The notes under the pieces: model-generated
The model's input: only the letters and a program-made list of their open reading frames with translations
Told to the model about the DNA's origin: nothing
Databases searched by the model: none
Translations under genes and position numbers: made by a program
Shown here: in pieces, positions 9,044 to 17,081 of the stretch
How the letters are laid out: each line of letters begins with the position of its first letter
Position numbering within the stretch: the first letter of the stretch is position 1
Origin: Acidobacteriota bacterium
GTDB taxonomy: Bacteria > Acidobacteriota > Terriglobia > Bryobacterales > Bryobacteraceae
NCBI GenBank assembly: GCA_016871155.1
Contig: VFZO01000026.1
Coordinates: 1-38,813 of the forward strand
Length of the DNA stretch: 38,813 nucleotides
Reading direction: 5' to 3'

Positions 9044-9931
9044 TCAGTGTACCGGAAACTTCCAAATTCGAAGCGCGTTCTCACCCAGAATCAGCCGCCG
9101 GTCGGCCTCGGAATAGAAGGAACAGATCCTGTCGACGAACTCGAGCTCTTTGTCCATCGGCAGCTCCCAGCGCGGGCGGGGATAGCCGGTTCCCCAAACG
9201 ATCTGCCGTCCGCCAAACTCCTCGTAGATCGCCTTATAAAACGGCAGCGTATCCTCAAAGGGCCAGCGCTTCGACTCGGTCATTTCGTACGGCTCCGAGT
9301 TCGAAATCCACACCTGTTTGAACCGTTTCAAGCGGAACATCTTCTTGAACTCCGGCCAGGGATCGGCCAGCTTTAAGTCCGGTTTGCCGGCGTGATCGAC
9401 AACCACCTTCACGCCCGGAAACCGGCCGCACATATCCTCGAGCATCGGCATTTGGTGCGGCAGGATGTAGAAGTTGAACACGGTGCCGAGCCGCTCGGCC
9501 TCTTTCCACAGCGGGTAGTGCTCCGGCGAGTTGAGCCAGGTCTCCTTGGGATGATAGATCGGGCTGAAGCGCATGCCCTGGAACCCGTGCTCCTTCACCC
9601 AATATCGGAGGCGTTCGTGGACCTTGGGATCCTTCGGATTCACCAGGCCGTGCGCCACGAACAGGTCCGGGTACTTGTGCAGCGAATGGCTGATGTAGGA
9701 GTTGTCCCAACCGAAATAGCGTGGATTAATCAGCACGGCGTACTTGAGACCGAAGTCCTTCATCTGCTGGACCTGGTTTTCGATAGGCGCCTGGATGGGA
9801 ACTCGCTTGAAATCCGGTCGCTCCGGGTGCGCGAACGGAAACTTTGGGTCATCCGTCCAGACCTCCAGATGGGTATCTATGATCAAGCGCCCCGGCGCCA
9901 GGGCGGCGGCCAATAAGCTTCGTCTCGTCAT
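9044..9931 (-). CDS. Amidohydrolase-2 family protein with altered metal site
   Basis: A 295-residue TIM-barrel protein of the amidohydrolase-related (PF04909-type) family, first gene of a four-gene operon. N-terminal MTRRSLLAAALAPG looks like a short, possibly degenerate Tat-type signal. The usual N-terminal HxH is HxE here (IIDTHLEVW, H21 and E23). The barrel His is present (VVVDHAGKPD). The C-terminal G-[ST]-D-[YF]-P motif reads GTGYPRPRW, with Gly249 in place of the usual catalytic Asp. It may use a different metal arrangement, have another role, or be inactive. The ATG at 9931 is chosen by the conserved start of the barrel; the frame runs open to 10405 through the antisense of a receptor remnant. 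TACTGT lies 9 bp upstream. Confidence 0.85.
   Translation of the reverse strand: MTRRSLLAAALAPGRLIIDTHLEVWTDDPKFPFAHPERPDFKRVPIQAPIENQVQQMKDFGLKYAVLINPRYFGWDNSYISHSLHKYPDLFVAHGLVNPKDPKVHERLRYWVKEHGFQGMRFSPIYHPKETWLNSPEHYPLWKEAERLGTVFNFYILPHQMPMLEDMCGRFPGVKVVVDHAGKPDLKLADPWPEFKKMFRLKRFKQVWISNSEPYEMTESKRWPFEDTLPFYKAIYEEFGGRQIVWGTGYPRPRWELPMDKELEFVDRICSFYSEADRRLILGENALRIWKFPVH
9046..9051 (-). promoter_or_regulatory. TACACT box before the GHMP kinase
   Basis: TACACT on the minus strand lies 8 bp upstream of the kinase ATG, at the very end of the amidohydrolase gene. It could give a secondary, leaderless or near-leaderless transcript within the operon. Confidence 0.3.
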
Positions 9932-9940
9932 ACCCCGATC

Positions 9941-9946
9941 ACAGTA
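9941..9946 (-). promoter_or_regulatory. TACTGT box upstream of the amidohydrolase operon
   Basis: On the minus strand TACTGT lies 9 bp before the ATG at 9931. A start about 7 bp downstream of this -10-like box would give a leader of almost no length. It matches the spacing pattern at other starts in the window. Confidence 0.4.
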
Positions 9947-10061
9947 ACATTTCCCCTGGGCCAGCGTGATAGCGTCCCCGGAACTTTGAAAAAGGGGACG
10001 AATACGACCACACGCTCCACCGGAGCCGTCATTCCCGGCGCTCTCCTCGGAGAAAGCCAAG

Positions 10062-10445
10062 ACCAGCGCGACGCCGAATAACAAACTGGTCAACGAGCTT
10101 CCGCTGGTGGCCGGCGGCGCGATGCGAAGTCCGTTCGACCCGGCGGCCATTACGCCGGAAGCCAAGGCGATGGGTGGCGCCCAGGCGACCGGACCATCCA
10201 GCCACTCTCGTTCTTCCCGCCGCCGCCGGCCAACTTGATCGGCAATATGACGTGCCTGAATCCCAGATTCCGCGACAACGAACGACTCCGCCTGGACTTC
10301 CGTGCCGAAATGTTTAACGCGTTCAACCGCACGCGGTGCGGCCTCGGGAGCTTGAGCCTGCGGACGCAGAATTTCGGCGTCCTGGGGATGACGGCCAGCG
10401 ATCAAGCCAATTCCCCGCGCCAGAGGCAGCTTCTACTGGTAAGGC
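10062..10445 (+). pseudogene. Remnant of an Oar-type TonB-dependent receptor
   Basis: This 384-bp stretch lies in a 541-bp gap without an intact gene. It holds two receptor pieces in different frames. The first (from about 10077) reads NNKLVNELPL, then FDPAAITPEAKAMGG, resembling the plug-domain start of acidobacterial Oar receptors; it ends at a TGA near 10235. The second, in another frame, reads LNPRFRDNERLRLDFRAEMF, then NAFNRTR, NFGVLGMTASDQANSPRQRQ, which is the last-strand region of such receptors. The frame is lost just before the normal C-terminal aromatic end. The whole barrel between the pieces is missing. It is probably a deletion-derived relic; the intact relative at 17987 ends in a comparable way. 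No start or RBS is assigned. Confidence 0.65.
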
Positions 10446-10460
10446 GCGGCCGGGAAGTGT

Positions 10461-10466
10461 TACTCT
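10461..10466 (+). promoter_or_regulatory. TACTCT box before the first TPR-CHAT gene
   Basis: TACTCT ends 6 bp before the ATG at 10473, and no Shine-Dalgarno is visible. It has the same hexamer and spacing as the M14 peptidase gene, consistent with a leaderless start. Confidence 0.45.
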
Positions 10467-10472
10467 CCGGTC

Positions 10473-13400
10473 ATGCTCCTGCTCTGGCGTCTATTGGCGG
10501 TTCCACTTTGGGCCGCCGAGAGTCTGCCCGGCGAGCTTTGGGTGGAGCGGGAGATCGCTTCGGGACAGGTCCATGAGTGGGTGCTGGCTGCGGGAACGGA
10601 CTACGTCGAGATGGAAACGGACGCACGCGGAACCCGCCTGCATCTCGACGGCCTGGCCGATCTGACGGACGCCCCCATGCGGCCCGTACGGCTGTGTTGG
10701 ATACAGCGCCCTGGCGGTATTCAATCGATTCGTGTTCGCAGCGCGGAGACTGCGGAAAGCCGCCGGTATGCGCTGCGGCTGTCGCGAAGGTCCGTGAAGG
10801 AAGGCGACTCGCATCGCGAGGAGGGCTGCCGGAACCATGCGGCTGTTCGCGGAGCGCGGACTATGGCCGCGAAGCTCGCCCTGCTCACTGCCGCCAGGGA
10901 CGCTTTCGAAAAAGCGGGCGACACGCGCGGCGTCGCCGAAGTACTGACCCCAATGGGCGCGCTTTTTTGGGAGCTGGGCCGGCCGGCGGACTCCCTGGCC
11001 GCTCACGAACGGGCCGTGACGGCTTGGGAGACCATGGGGAATCGCGGGCGGCAAGCCGAGGCGATGGCCAAGCTCGGCACCGGATATTACCTCTCGCCGG
11101 GAAGGCACGCCGAAGGGGCGGCTCTGTTGAAACGCGCGCTGGAGCTGGCGCGCGCGGCGGCGGACACTTTCGCCGAAGGGTTGGTGGCGGAGTCCTTGAT
11201 TAACAATTCGGCAACTACGGGGGCGATAGCGGAACCGCAAGAACTGGCGCGGCGCACCATCGGGCTCGCCGAGCGCGCCGGGGACCGCGCCAGCCAGGCG
11301 GGGCTTTGGAACGGTCTGGCCCGAATCGAATTCAACACCTTCTTACAAGCAGCGGTGGAATCGGACAAAAAGGCACTGGCGCTCCGCCGCCGGTTAGGCG
11401 ATGAGGCGGCGATCGCTCAGTCGCTGAACAACCTCGCCTCCGGTCTCGGCGCATTGGGCGAGGCCGAAGCCGCCCGAGCCATGCTCCAGGAGGCGTTGGA
11501 GATCCGGCGGCGGGTGGCGCCGCCCAACTCCGTCGCCAACACGCTTCATAACCTCGGTGTCGATTTCATGAATACCGCCGAGTTCGACCGCGGTATCGCC
11601 CTGTTCGAAGAAGCGCTCGCGCTCTGGCGCCAAACAGGGTACAAGCTCGGAGAGGCGCACACTACGACCGAGCTTGGCACCGCCTATTTCCGGCGTGGAA
11701 CGTACGATCGCGCGGAGCGGAATTTCGGGAGGGCGTTGGAACTCCATCGTGGATTGAACAACCGGCGCTCGCAGGCCAATACGCTCGCACAACTGAGCGG
11801 TCTGGCGCACGCCCGCGGCGATTTCGCGGAGGCGGCCCGGCTCGCGGCCGAAGCGGTGTTAATCGCCAGGCCGGGCGGGTTCCACCTGGAGAAGAGCCGC
11901 GCGCTTCATTGGCTGGCTCAGGCGTACCTGGGGATGGGAAGGGTCGACGATGCGCTCAAGGAGTTGCCGGAGGCGAAGCAGGCCGCTAGCGGCGTCAACC
12001 GGCACGACCTGGCTTCCGTGCTCGCAACCTATGGAATCGCCCTCCGGCGGGCGGGCCGGCCACGGGACTCGATCGCGCCATTCGCGGAAGCAGTGTCGAT
12101 TTTCGATGAACTGGGCGACGCCGCGGCCGCCGGTGGCGCGCAAAGCGGAATGTCGCTTTCGTGGCTCGCGGCGGGGGAAATGGAGCAGGCCGTCGCCGCA
12201 TCGGAAAATGCCGTGGCAAGCCTGGAGGACGTACGGTCCCGATTGTCCGCCGGCAACGCGCGGGCCGAGTTTCTCGCTCGCAGGCAAGGCGTCTTTCAAG
12301 CCGCGGTGGCCATCCGCGTTCGCGCCGGTGACACGGCCGGAGCGCTGACCATGAGCGAGAAGGGCCGGGCCCGGACCATGACCGACCTGCTGCTGGCGCG
12401 TCCCTCGACTTCACCCGCGGCCGCAAGCGCGGACGAGAAGAGGCTGCGAACCTCCATATCGGCCAAGTCTGCGGCGCTCGCGCGGTTGCGGCTGCGCCGC
12501 GCGCCGGCGGCGGAGATTGACGCACTGCAACGGCAGGTAACCAGGCTTCACGACGAATACAGCTCGTTGCTCGAAATTCTGGCGCGCAGCCAACCCGGGC
12601 TGATGCAGGCCGCGCGGACGCCGGAGGCGAAGGAAATCCAGAACGCGCTGGCGGACGGCGAGGCGGTGCTCGAGTTTTCGTTGGGCGGCGACGGCGCATT
12701 TTTGCTGATCGCGCGCCGCAATGCGGTGGAGGCCGTCTCACTCGGCCCGGTGGCTGCGATCGACGCGGCCGTTAGCGAAGTCCGGGCGGCGCTCCATCCC
12801 GGCGGTAACGCGGCGGCTCCACTGGCAAAGCTCGACCGCCTGCTTTTAGGCGGGGCCAACCTGAAAGGAGTGCGCCGGCTTCACGTGGTCCCGGATGCGG
12901 GTCTGCACTTCGTTCCGTTTGGAGCGCTGCCGTCGCTCGACGGCCGTCCAGTCACCGTAGTGCCTTCCGGAGCGTTTCTCACCGCCCCTGGCGGCGGCGA
13001 ACGCCGGCGCGGATCCGTCGCCATTTTCGCCGATCCCGTCTATGAGACGGGCGACGCGCGGCTGCGGGCCGCCGCCTCCACAACACGCGGTGCCGCGGAG
13101 CCGCTCCGGTTCGCGCGGCTCCGTTTCTCAGCCAAGGAAGCCGAGAGCATCGCCCAGCTCACACCGCGCAAAACCATCGCGGACGGTTTTGCCGCTTCCC
13201 GCGAGGCCGTATTGCGCGCGCCGCTTGAGCGGGCCGCGGTGATCCACTTCGCCGCGCACGCAACGGTGGATCCGGTCCAACCCTCGCAATCGGCGATCGT
13301 GCTCTCGCTCTATGACCGGCAGGGCCGGCCGGTCGACGGCTTCTTGCGAATGTACGATGTGGCCACGCTGCGCCTGCAGTCTCCCCTGGTTGTGCTGAGC

Positions 13401-13676
13401 GCCTGCGAAACGGCCGTTGGACGCACGCTGGCCGGCGAGGGCCCGCTGACATTGGCGCGGGAGTTCCTGGCGGCCGGAGCGTCTGGTGTGGTCGCCTCCT
13501 TGTGGCCCGTGGATGACGCGGCCACGGCCGCGTTCATGGCGGCGTTCTACGAAGCGCTGCTGAAACGCGGCCAGCCGGCCGCTCAGGCTCTACGAACCGC
13601 CCAGCGTCAGGTGCGGACCCAACGGCGCTGGGCGGCGCCTTACTACTGGGCGGGTTTCATTTACACGGGGCGCTGA
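10473..13676 (+). CDS. Exported TPR-CHAT protease, first copy
   Basis: A 1067-residue protein. LLLWRLLAVPLWA is a signal peptide. Residues about 20-105 form a beta-rich domain resembling a pre-peptidase C-terminal sandwich. About 130-600 are tetratricopeptide repeats (units such as SLNNLASGLGALGEAEAARA). A charged helical linker precedes a CHAT domain from about 730 to the end. CHAT domains are caspase-like cysteine proteases; the pair is intact: His929 in HFAAHATVD and Cys978 in VLSACETAVG. GEGPLTLAREFLAAGASGVV and SLWPVDDAAT are family hallmarks. TPRs probably bind a partner that controls proteolysis. The start has TACTCT 6 bp upstream. The last 20 bases overlap the antisense PEP-CTERM remnant. 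Export of a CHAT protease is unusual and rests on the signal peptide alone. Confidence 0.9.
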   Translation: MLLLWRLLAVPLWAAESLPGELWVEREIASGQVHEWVLAAGTDYVEMETDARGTRLHLDGLADLTDAPMRPVRLCWIQRPGGIQSIRVRSAETAESRRYALRLSRRSVKEGDSHREEGCRNHAAVRGARTMAAKLALLTAARDAFEKAGDTRGVAEVLTPMGALFWELGRPADSLAAHERAVTAWETMGNRGRQAEAMAKLGTGYYLSPGRHAEGAALLKRALELARAAADTFAEGLVAESLINNSATTGAIAEPQELARRTIGLAERAGDRASQAGLWNGLARIEFNTFLQAAVESDKKALALRRRLGDEAAIAQSLNNLASGLGALGEAEAARAMLQEALEIRRRVAPPNSVANTLHNLGVDFMNTAEFDRGIALFEEALALWRQTGYKLGEAHTTTELGTAYFRRGTYDRAERNFGRALELHRGLNNRRSQANTLAQLSGLAHARGDFAEAARLAAEAVLIARPGGFHLEKSRALHWLAQAYLGMGRVDDALKELPEAKQAASGVNRHDLASVLATYGIALRRAGRPRDSIAPFAEAVSIFDELGDAAAAGGAQSGMSLSWLAAGEMEQAVAASENAVASLEDVRSRLSAGNARAEFLARRQGVFQAAVAIRVRAGDTAGALTMSEKGRARTMTDLLLARPSTSPAAASADEKRLRTSISAKSAALARLRLRRAPAAEIDALQRQVTRLHDEYSSLLEILARSQPGLMQAARTPEAKEIQNALADGEAVLEFSLGGDGAFLLIARRNAVEAVSLGPVAAIDAAVSEVRAALHPGGNAAAPLAKLDRLLLGGANLKGVRRLHVVPDAGLHFVPFGALPSLDGRPVTVVPSGAFLTAPGGGERRRGSVAIFADPVYETGDARLRAAASTTRGAAEPLRFARLRFSAKEAESIAQLTPRKTIADGFAASREAVLRAPLERAAVIHFAAHATVDPVQPSQSAIVLSLYDRQGRPVDGFLRMYDVATLRLQSPLVVLSACETAVGRTLAGEGPLTLAREFLAAGASGVVASLWPVDDAATAAFMAAFYEALLKRGQPAAQALRTAQRQVRTQRRWAAPYYWAGFIYTGR

Positions 13677-13790
13677 TCCGCGCTCCCCGCCGCAGAAACC
13701 GCAGGGCGCCTAATCCAAGAGCGCCGAGGGCAATGCTGGATGGTTCCGGAACGGCCGAAGCCGACGGGCCGATTGTGACAAACGACGGCG
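13657..13790 (-). pseudogene. PEP-CTERM sorting tail of a lost protein
   Basis: The minus strand encodes SAVPEPSSIALGALGLGALR, then FLRRGARISAPCK and a TAA at 13659-13657. VPEP, a hydrophobic helix and a basic cluster (complement of 13752-13687) form a textbook PEP-CTERM signal, which in other bacteria directs proteins to the exosortase/EPS surface system. Upstream of about 13780 the sequence becomes antisense to a di-haem oxidoreductase, so the rest of the gene is gone. It overlaps the 3' end of the CHAT gene. No exosortase gene lies in this window. Confidence 0.7.
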
Positions 13791-14542
13791 AGAAATTACC
13801 TGCGAATTGGCGCGTAAGTCCATCCTGGGAAAACGCCTTTGGTACGAAGGGTGTAGCCATCTCGGTCAGGGAGTTCACCATTGCCGCCCTGAATCAGCAT
13901 CACGGAATTCAGGCAATAGAGCGATTCGGCTGGGAGCGGACAGGCATTCATGACTTCGACGGCGACGGTAAAGACATTGAGTTCACCCTTGGGCAGACAA
14001 CCGCCCTGGTTCTCTTTCAGGCAACACTCCCGTCTCCTCGCCAGCGCTACCTACTTCAACCGGGTTTCACCACATTCCAAGCTATAGGTTGCGCCACGTG
14101 TCACCGCCCCCGCACATACATAAAATCAAATGTCTTTTCCGAGCCAAACCCATTCAACCGGCCCGGCAGTCTCACACCCACATACACTACCAATGTGATC
14201 CGCGCCCCCTTGGTGCTGCAACGAGATTCGAAGGGCTACTACATTGAAGCCTTCACCGACTTTCAGCGACACGTAATGTGCGATAGCAATCAGCGACGCC
14301 TCTGCAATGAGGAACTGAAACAAGACAATGTCCCACTCGATCAATTCATGACCGCACGACTTTGGGATCTCGCTACTTCGGCGCCCTACTGCCACCGCGG
14401 CGACTGCGGCACACTTACAGAGGCCATACAGGCACACGGAGGGGAAGCAACCGCCTCTGCACAACGGTTCGGGGAACTAGATTCACAAGAGAAACGCAAT
14501 CTGATTGCTTTTCTATTGACGCTAGGCAGTGCACAAGAGTAG
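13776..14542 (+). pseudogene. Di-haem cytochrome c oxidoreductase, C-terminal fragment
   Basis: The frame from about 13776 to the TAG at 14542 encodes roughly 255 residues of a di-haem peroxidase-like protein. Recognisable pieces are FGTKGVAISVREFTIAALNQ, ERFGWERTG, the c-type haem site CATCH (14090-14104), and the C-terminal APYCHRGDCGTLTEAIQAHG with a closing LIAFLLTL helix. Such proteins normally have a signal peptide and a second CxxCH upstream; both are absent because the frame meets the antisense PEP-CTERM tail at about 13775. An ATG at 13733 keeps the frame open but would read the PEP-CTERM relic backwards, so it is not a credible start. The downstream half has no frameshift, so the truncation may be recent. 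Confidence 0.72.
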
Positions 14543-14641
14543 TTTCACATTGCCTGTTCGGGCTTATCATGCCCGCTGAAGAGGCGTCGGAAGCGTCACT
14601 CGTTTACGCTCGGTGGCGGTGGGCGAAGCAGTTACACGAAG

Positions 14642-14667
14642 CACCTCGACACTCGCAAGAACTGACC
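14642..14667. repeat. Left arm of a 26-bp inverted repeat
   Basis: The complement of this segment matches 14858-14883 at 24 of 26 positions (core GGTCAGTTC, then GCGAGTG). The arms face each other 190 bp apart inside a 577-bp gene-free stretch. It looks like the two ends of a deleted or miniature mobile element. Confidence 0.65.
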
Positions 14668-14711
14668 GACTTCTGCTCCAGATAGAGTTGCCCAGACCAG
14701 AAAGAGTCTCT

Positions 14712-14784
14712 GCCACGTGGCATGGAACTGGAGTGTAGGACATCCGTTGCCGGAAGGGTCCATACGCTGCAAAAGCCACGTGGC
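14712..14784. repeat. Two copies of the palindrome GCCACGTGGC
   Basis: GCCACGTGGC occurs at 14712-14721 and 14775-14784, both followed by A[TC]GG. They lie between the inverted-repeat arms. They may be protein-binding sites of the relic element or of a regulator; nothing else identifies them. Confidence 0.5.
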
Positions 14785-14830
14785 ACGGAGCCAAATCTCT
14801 GCGCCTGCCGGGCGTGGCGGACCGGGCCCG

Positions 14831-14953
14831 GTGGGTCACTTTTGGCGAGCACAGGTGGGTCAGTTCTCGCGAGTGCCGAGGTGCCGAGGTGAAGCAGCTA
14901 CCCGTGTCGGACCAAAGTAGAAAGTTCCTATTGCCGCCAAAGTAGAAAGTTCC
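14831..14953. mobile_element. IS21-like terminal repeat array (element relic)
   Basis: Two kinds of short direct repeat are stacked here. GTGGGTCACTTTTGGCGAG (14831-14849) recurs as GTGGGTCAGTTCTCGCGAG (14855-14873), a 24-bp period. CCAAAGTAGAAAGTTCC (14912-14928) recurs exactly at 14937-14953, a 25-bp period. Multiple repeats of this type, including GTGGGTCA boxes, are typical of IS21-family ends where the transposase binds. No istA/istB-like frame is present between 14543 and 15119, so only ends remain. The second 26-bp inverted-repeat arm (14858-14883) lies in this array. Family assignment is by pattern memory and would need a search. Confidence 0.55.
14858..14883. repeat. Right arm of a 26-bp inverted repeat
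   Basis: Partner of 14642-14667 (24 of 26 positions complementary). The arm also contains one GTGGGTCA box of the direct-repeat array, so the left arm carries a reversed copy of the same box. Confidence 0.65.
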
Positions 14954-15119
14954 GGTTGATGGACAGGCCAACGAAGCTGACGGCCTATTTTGCAAGTGCC
15001 AGGATTTCAAAACGTGCCGCTATTCATCCGAGGTTTCGGTGGGGAATAGTCGTTTCTGAAGATCGAACGAACCAAGGACTACGTGTCAATCAACGGAGAC
15101 AAGGGGGGAAACCAGTCAA

Positions 15120-15596
15120 ATGCGACGAATCTTGGGACTTGCCGCTTTTTTCGCCATCAGGCCCGCGCTCGCCTGGCCGGCGCTGGATTCATTCATCGAG
15201 CATTCTGATTTGATCGTCGTCGGACGCATCACTGGCGTCGCCTGTTCACAGGGACAATGGCCCGCATGGGTCCCTATCCTGGGCTCCAAAAGGATGTCCG
15301 AGGTCCGAGGAGTTATTGGCGTGAGCCGCACCCTCAAGGGCAACTCTGGGAAAGAGGGACACCTCCGATATCGCTGGATTTGCAGAAGTTGTGAGGTTTC
15401 CCGTTGTGGAGAACTGGCGAAGTGGATGAATGAGCTAGGCGATGGGATCTGGTATCTCGAACGAACGCGAACCGGAGAGGTGACGTCGCTCGAATCAATG
15501 AGCGATCCTGGCTTCCGGGCAATGTCGCAGTTGGCTAAGACGCAAAGGCTTTTGAAGGTCTTCTTGGAATCTCGGGCCAAGCCGGCCCCAGAATAG
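15120..15596 (+). CDS. Small secreted Cys-containing protein, unknown function
   Basis: A 158-residue protein with signal peptide MRRILGLAAFFAIRPALA. The mature part begins WPALDSFIEHSDLIVVGRIT, a pattern common in small exported proteins that start with a beta-strand like 'ivvGrV'. Four Cys lie in ACSQG and ICRSCEVSRCG, possibly disulfides. I do not recognise a named family. AAGGGGGG lies about 10 bp upstream of the ATG, a clear Shine-Dalgarno, unlike most genes around it. It stands alone just after the IS relic and may be recently acquired. Confidence 0.6.
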   Translation: MRRILGLAAFFAIRPALAWPALDSFIEHSDLIVVGRITGVACSQGQWPAWVPILGSKRMSEVRGVIGVSRTLKGNSGKEGHLRYRWICRSCEVSRCGELAKWMNELGDGIWYLERTRTGEVTSLESMSDPGFRAMSQLAKTQRLLKVFLESRAKPAPE

Positions 15597-15816
15597 CCAA
15601 GATGGCGGCATCGGGTGCAGTCGCCTGGACTTCGCCGAACCTTGAGCCAGAACGGGCAGACGGCGGCATACGGCGCGTGCCGTTTGCCTACAACAACGAT
15701 GGGCTACTACGGGGAGGCTACGCCAGTGACGATAACGAGACGCTTTATACGCCCTCGGGTAAGGTGTGGAGAACGTCGTTCCCGCATGCGCCGATTTGCC
15801 AAGAAATCCTCCACGT

Positions 15817-16434
15817 TCATGTCGAACCCGCCGGATCGGATCTTCGTTGTTTTTCACAGAGACCCAGCGCCGTCTGGTACACCGAGTTGGCGTTGGGCAA
15901 ATCGTCAAAGGTGAGCGGTCTTTGCGGATTGCTCTGGCCCCACTGCCATTCCCCCACGTAGGGACCACCAAAGGCTACGGCTCCCTTCCCATCCCGGCGA
16001 GCGTGTTTGTCAAGCATCGAGCAGCCCTCGAGATGAACGCTTACGCATGATTTGCCGAACAGCCCGATCCGAAGAACGATGGCGCGCCTATTCGTCAGTG
16101 CATAGTATGTACGGCCCTTTCGCCAACGATTGTAGAGGAACCGGCCCCAAATAAAGTATTGCCCGGCCAGGACGAACGGGATTCCCCAGATGAGCCCCAG
16201 CCAACTGAAGGGGCGATCGGGACGCGTAGACAAGAAATCGGCCAATCCCGAGGCCCCGAGTAGCCAAAAGATCGAAAAGCCGCCCCACAACAATGAGAAC
16301 GGGATTGCGAGCCAATCCTCGCGATGGAAGAGGATCGAAGTATCCGGACGCCCGGCCCACTCGACGCGTTCGCCGTCCTGCAATTCGCCGGAGAAATCCG
16401 CCGCGGATACGCTGTCGTCGTTCGATTGCCGCAT
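15817..16434 (-). CDS. PH-domain-like membrane protein
   Basis: A 205-residue protein. It starts with a short polar segment and the typical opening LQDGERVEWAGRPD, followed by two membrane helices (about residues 43-64 and 76-96) and a beta-rich domain with KGRTYYALTNRRAIVLRIG, the hallmark of bacterial PH-like (YdbT/DUF304-type) proteins. The end has a second signature-like stretch, LTFDDLPNANSVYQTAL. The molecular function of these proteins is not established; many are membrane-linked. TATGAT lies 12 bp and GGAG 8 bp upstream of the ATG. A 220-bp gap separates its 3' end from the secreted protein gene on the other strand, and a 251-bp gap with nothing recognisable lies upstream. Confidence 0.8.
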   Translation of the reverse strand: MRQSNDDSVSAADFSGELQDGERVEWAGRPDTSILFHREDWLAIPFSLLWGGFSIFWLLGASGLADFLSTRPDRPFSWLGLIWGIPFVLAGQYFIWGRFLYNRWRKGRTYYALTNRRAIVLRIGLFGKSCVSVHLEGCSMLDKHARRDGKGAVAFGGPYVGEWQWGQSNPQRPLTFDDLPNANSVYQTALGLCEKQRRSDPAGST

Positions 16435-16685
16435 TGACGCTCCGCAATCATAGTCTCATACCGACGGCGGTGAATCGACGATGTCGAAACGGCCTCGGCA
16501 CTTCGCAAATCAGCCATCGCAGGCAGATCCGGCCCGTGGTTCGATCGAGGGGTACGCCAGGGAACCGAACGAAGTACTAAGACTTCGGCGATAGGTATCA
16601 GGAATGCCAAGGCGGCGCCGGTCATTCCACGCGGACAGGGCTCGAGTGAACGAGGTGGACCGATGCTTCCGGCCGAACCCTGCCG

Positions 16686-17057
16686 CTACACCTCTTCAGT
16701 GACGCCGCGGCGGAGGTACTCGTCGTCTTTTCGAATCCAGTCGTAGCGGGGTGGCGAGAAGATGTCGAGGTCGAGTGTGTCTTCCAGCGCCACCGCCCGG
16801 TGCGGGACATTGGACGGGATGTGCAGCACTTCGCCCTTCCGGACGGTTACCGTGCGCCCCTCCAGCTCGAACTGCAGGGCGCCTTCCAGGATGTAGGTGA
16901 TTTGCTCGGCTTCGTGGGAGTGCTCCGGCACCACACCACCCTTCTTGAAAAACACCTGCGCCACCATGGCCTTTTCGCCGGTGATCATTTTGCGCGAGAC
17001 CACATCGCTCATGTGTTCCAGCGGTACGTCGTCCCAGGATTGATAGGTATGAGTCAC
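16686..17057 (-). CDS. Single-domain cupin protein
   Basis: A 123-residue cupin. Motif 1 is VPEHSHEAEQITYILEG (metal-binding His, His, Glu) and motif 2 is GEVLHIPSNVPHRAVALED (His). The fold binds a divalent metal and could act as an isomerase, dioxygenase or sensor; the substrate cannot be told. The start is a GTG, with TATGAT exactly 6 bp upstream and no Shine-Dalgarno. The gene begins 24 bp after the stop codon of the metallophosphoesterase on the same strand, so the two may be co-transcribed as well as separately started. Confidence 0.86.
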   Translation of the reverse strand: MTHTYQSWDDVPLEHMSDVVSRKMITGEKAMVAQVFFKKGGVVPEHSHEAEQITYILEGALQFELEGRTVTVRKGEVLHIPSNVPHRAVALEDTLDLDIFSPPRYDWIRKDDEYLRRGVTEEV

Positions 17058-17063
17058 CTGAAC

Positions 17064-17069
17064 ATCATA
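17064..17069 (-). promoter_or_regulatory. TATGAT box before the cupin gene
   Basis: TATGAT on the minus strand lies 6 bp upstream of the GTG at 17057, within the 24-bp gap after the phosphoesterase gene. It is a near-consensus -10 with leaderless spacing. Confidence 0.45.
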
Positions 17070-17081
17070 TAAAGCCGGCCG

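Noticed and set aside
14567-15010. 147-codon minus-strand frame
   Set aside because: It runs through the IS-like repeats and inverted repeat; repeated peptides come from repeated DNA, and no transposase motif is seen.
15602-15961. 119-codon plus-strand frame after the secreted protein gene
   Set aside because: Its second half is antisense to the PH-domain gene, it has no ribosome-binding site, and nothing in it is recognisable.
16435-16685. Hydrophobic N-terminus on the minus strand (MTGAALAFLIPIAEVLVL)
   Set aside because: The frame continues out of frame through the PH-domain gene; only the first 20 residues look membrane-like, so a gene is not supported.
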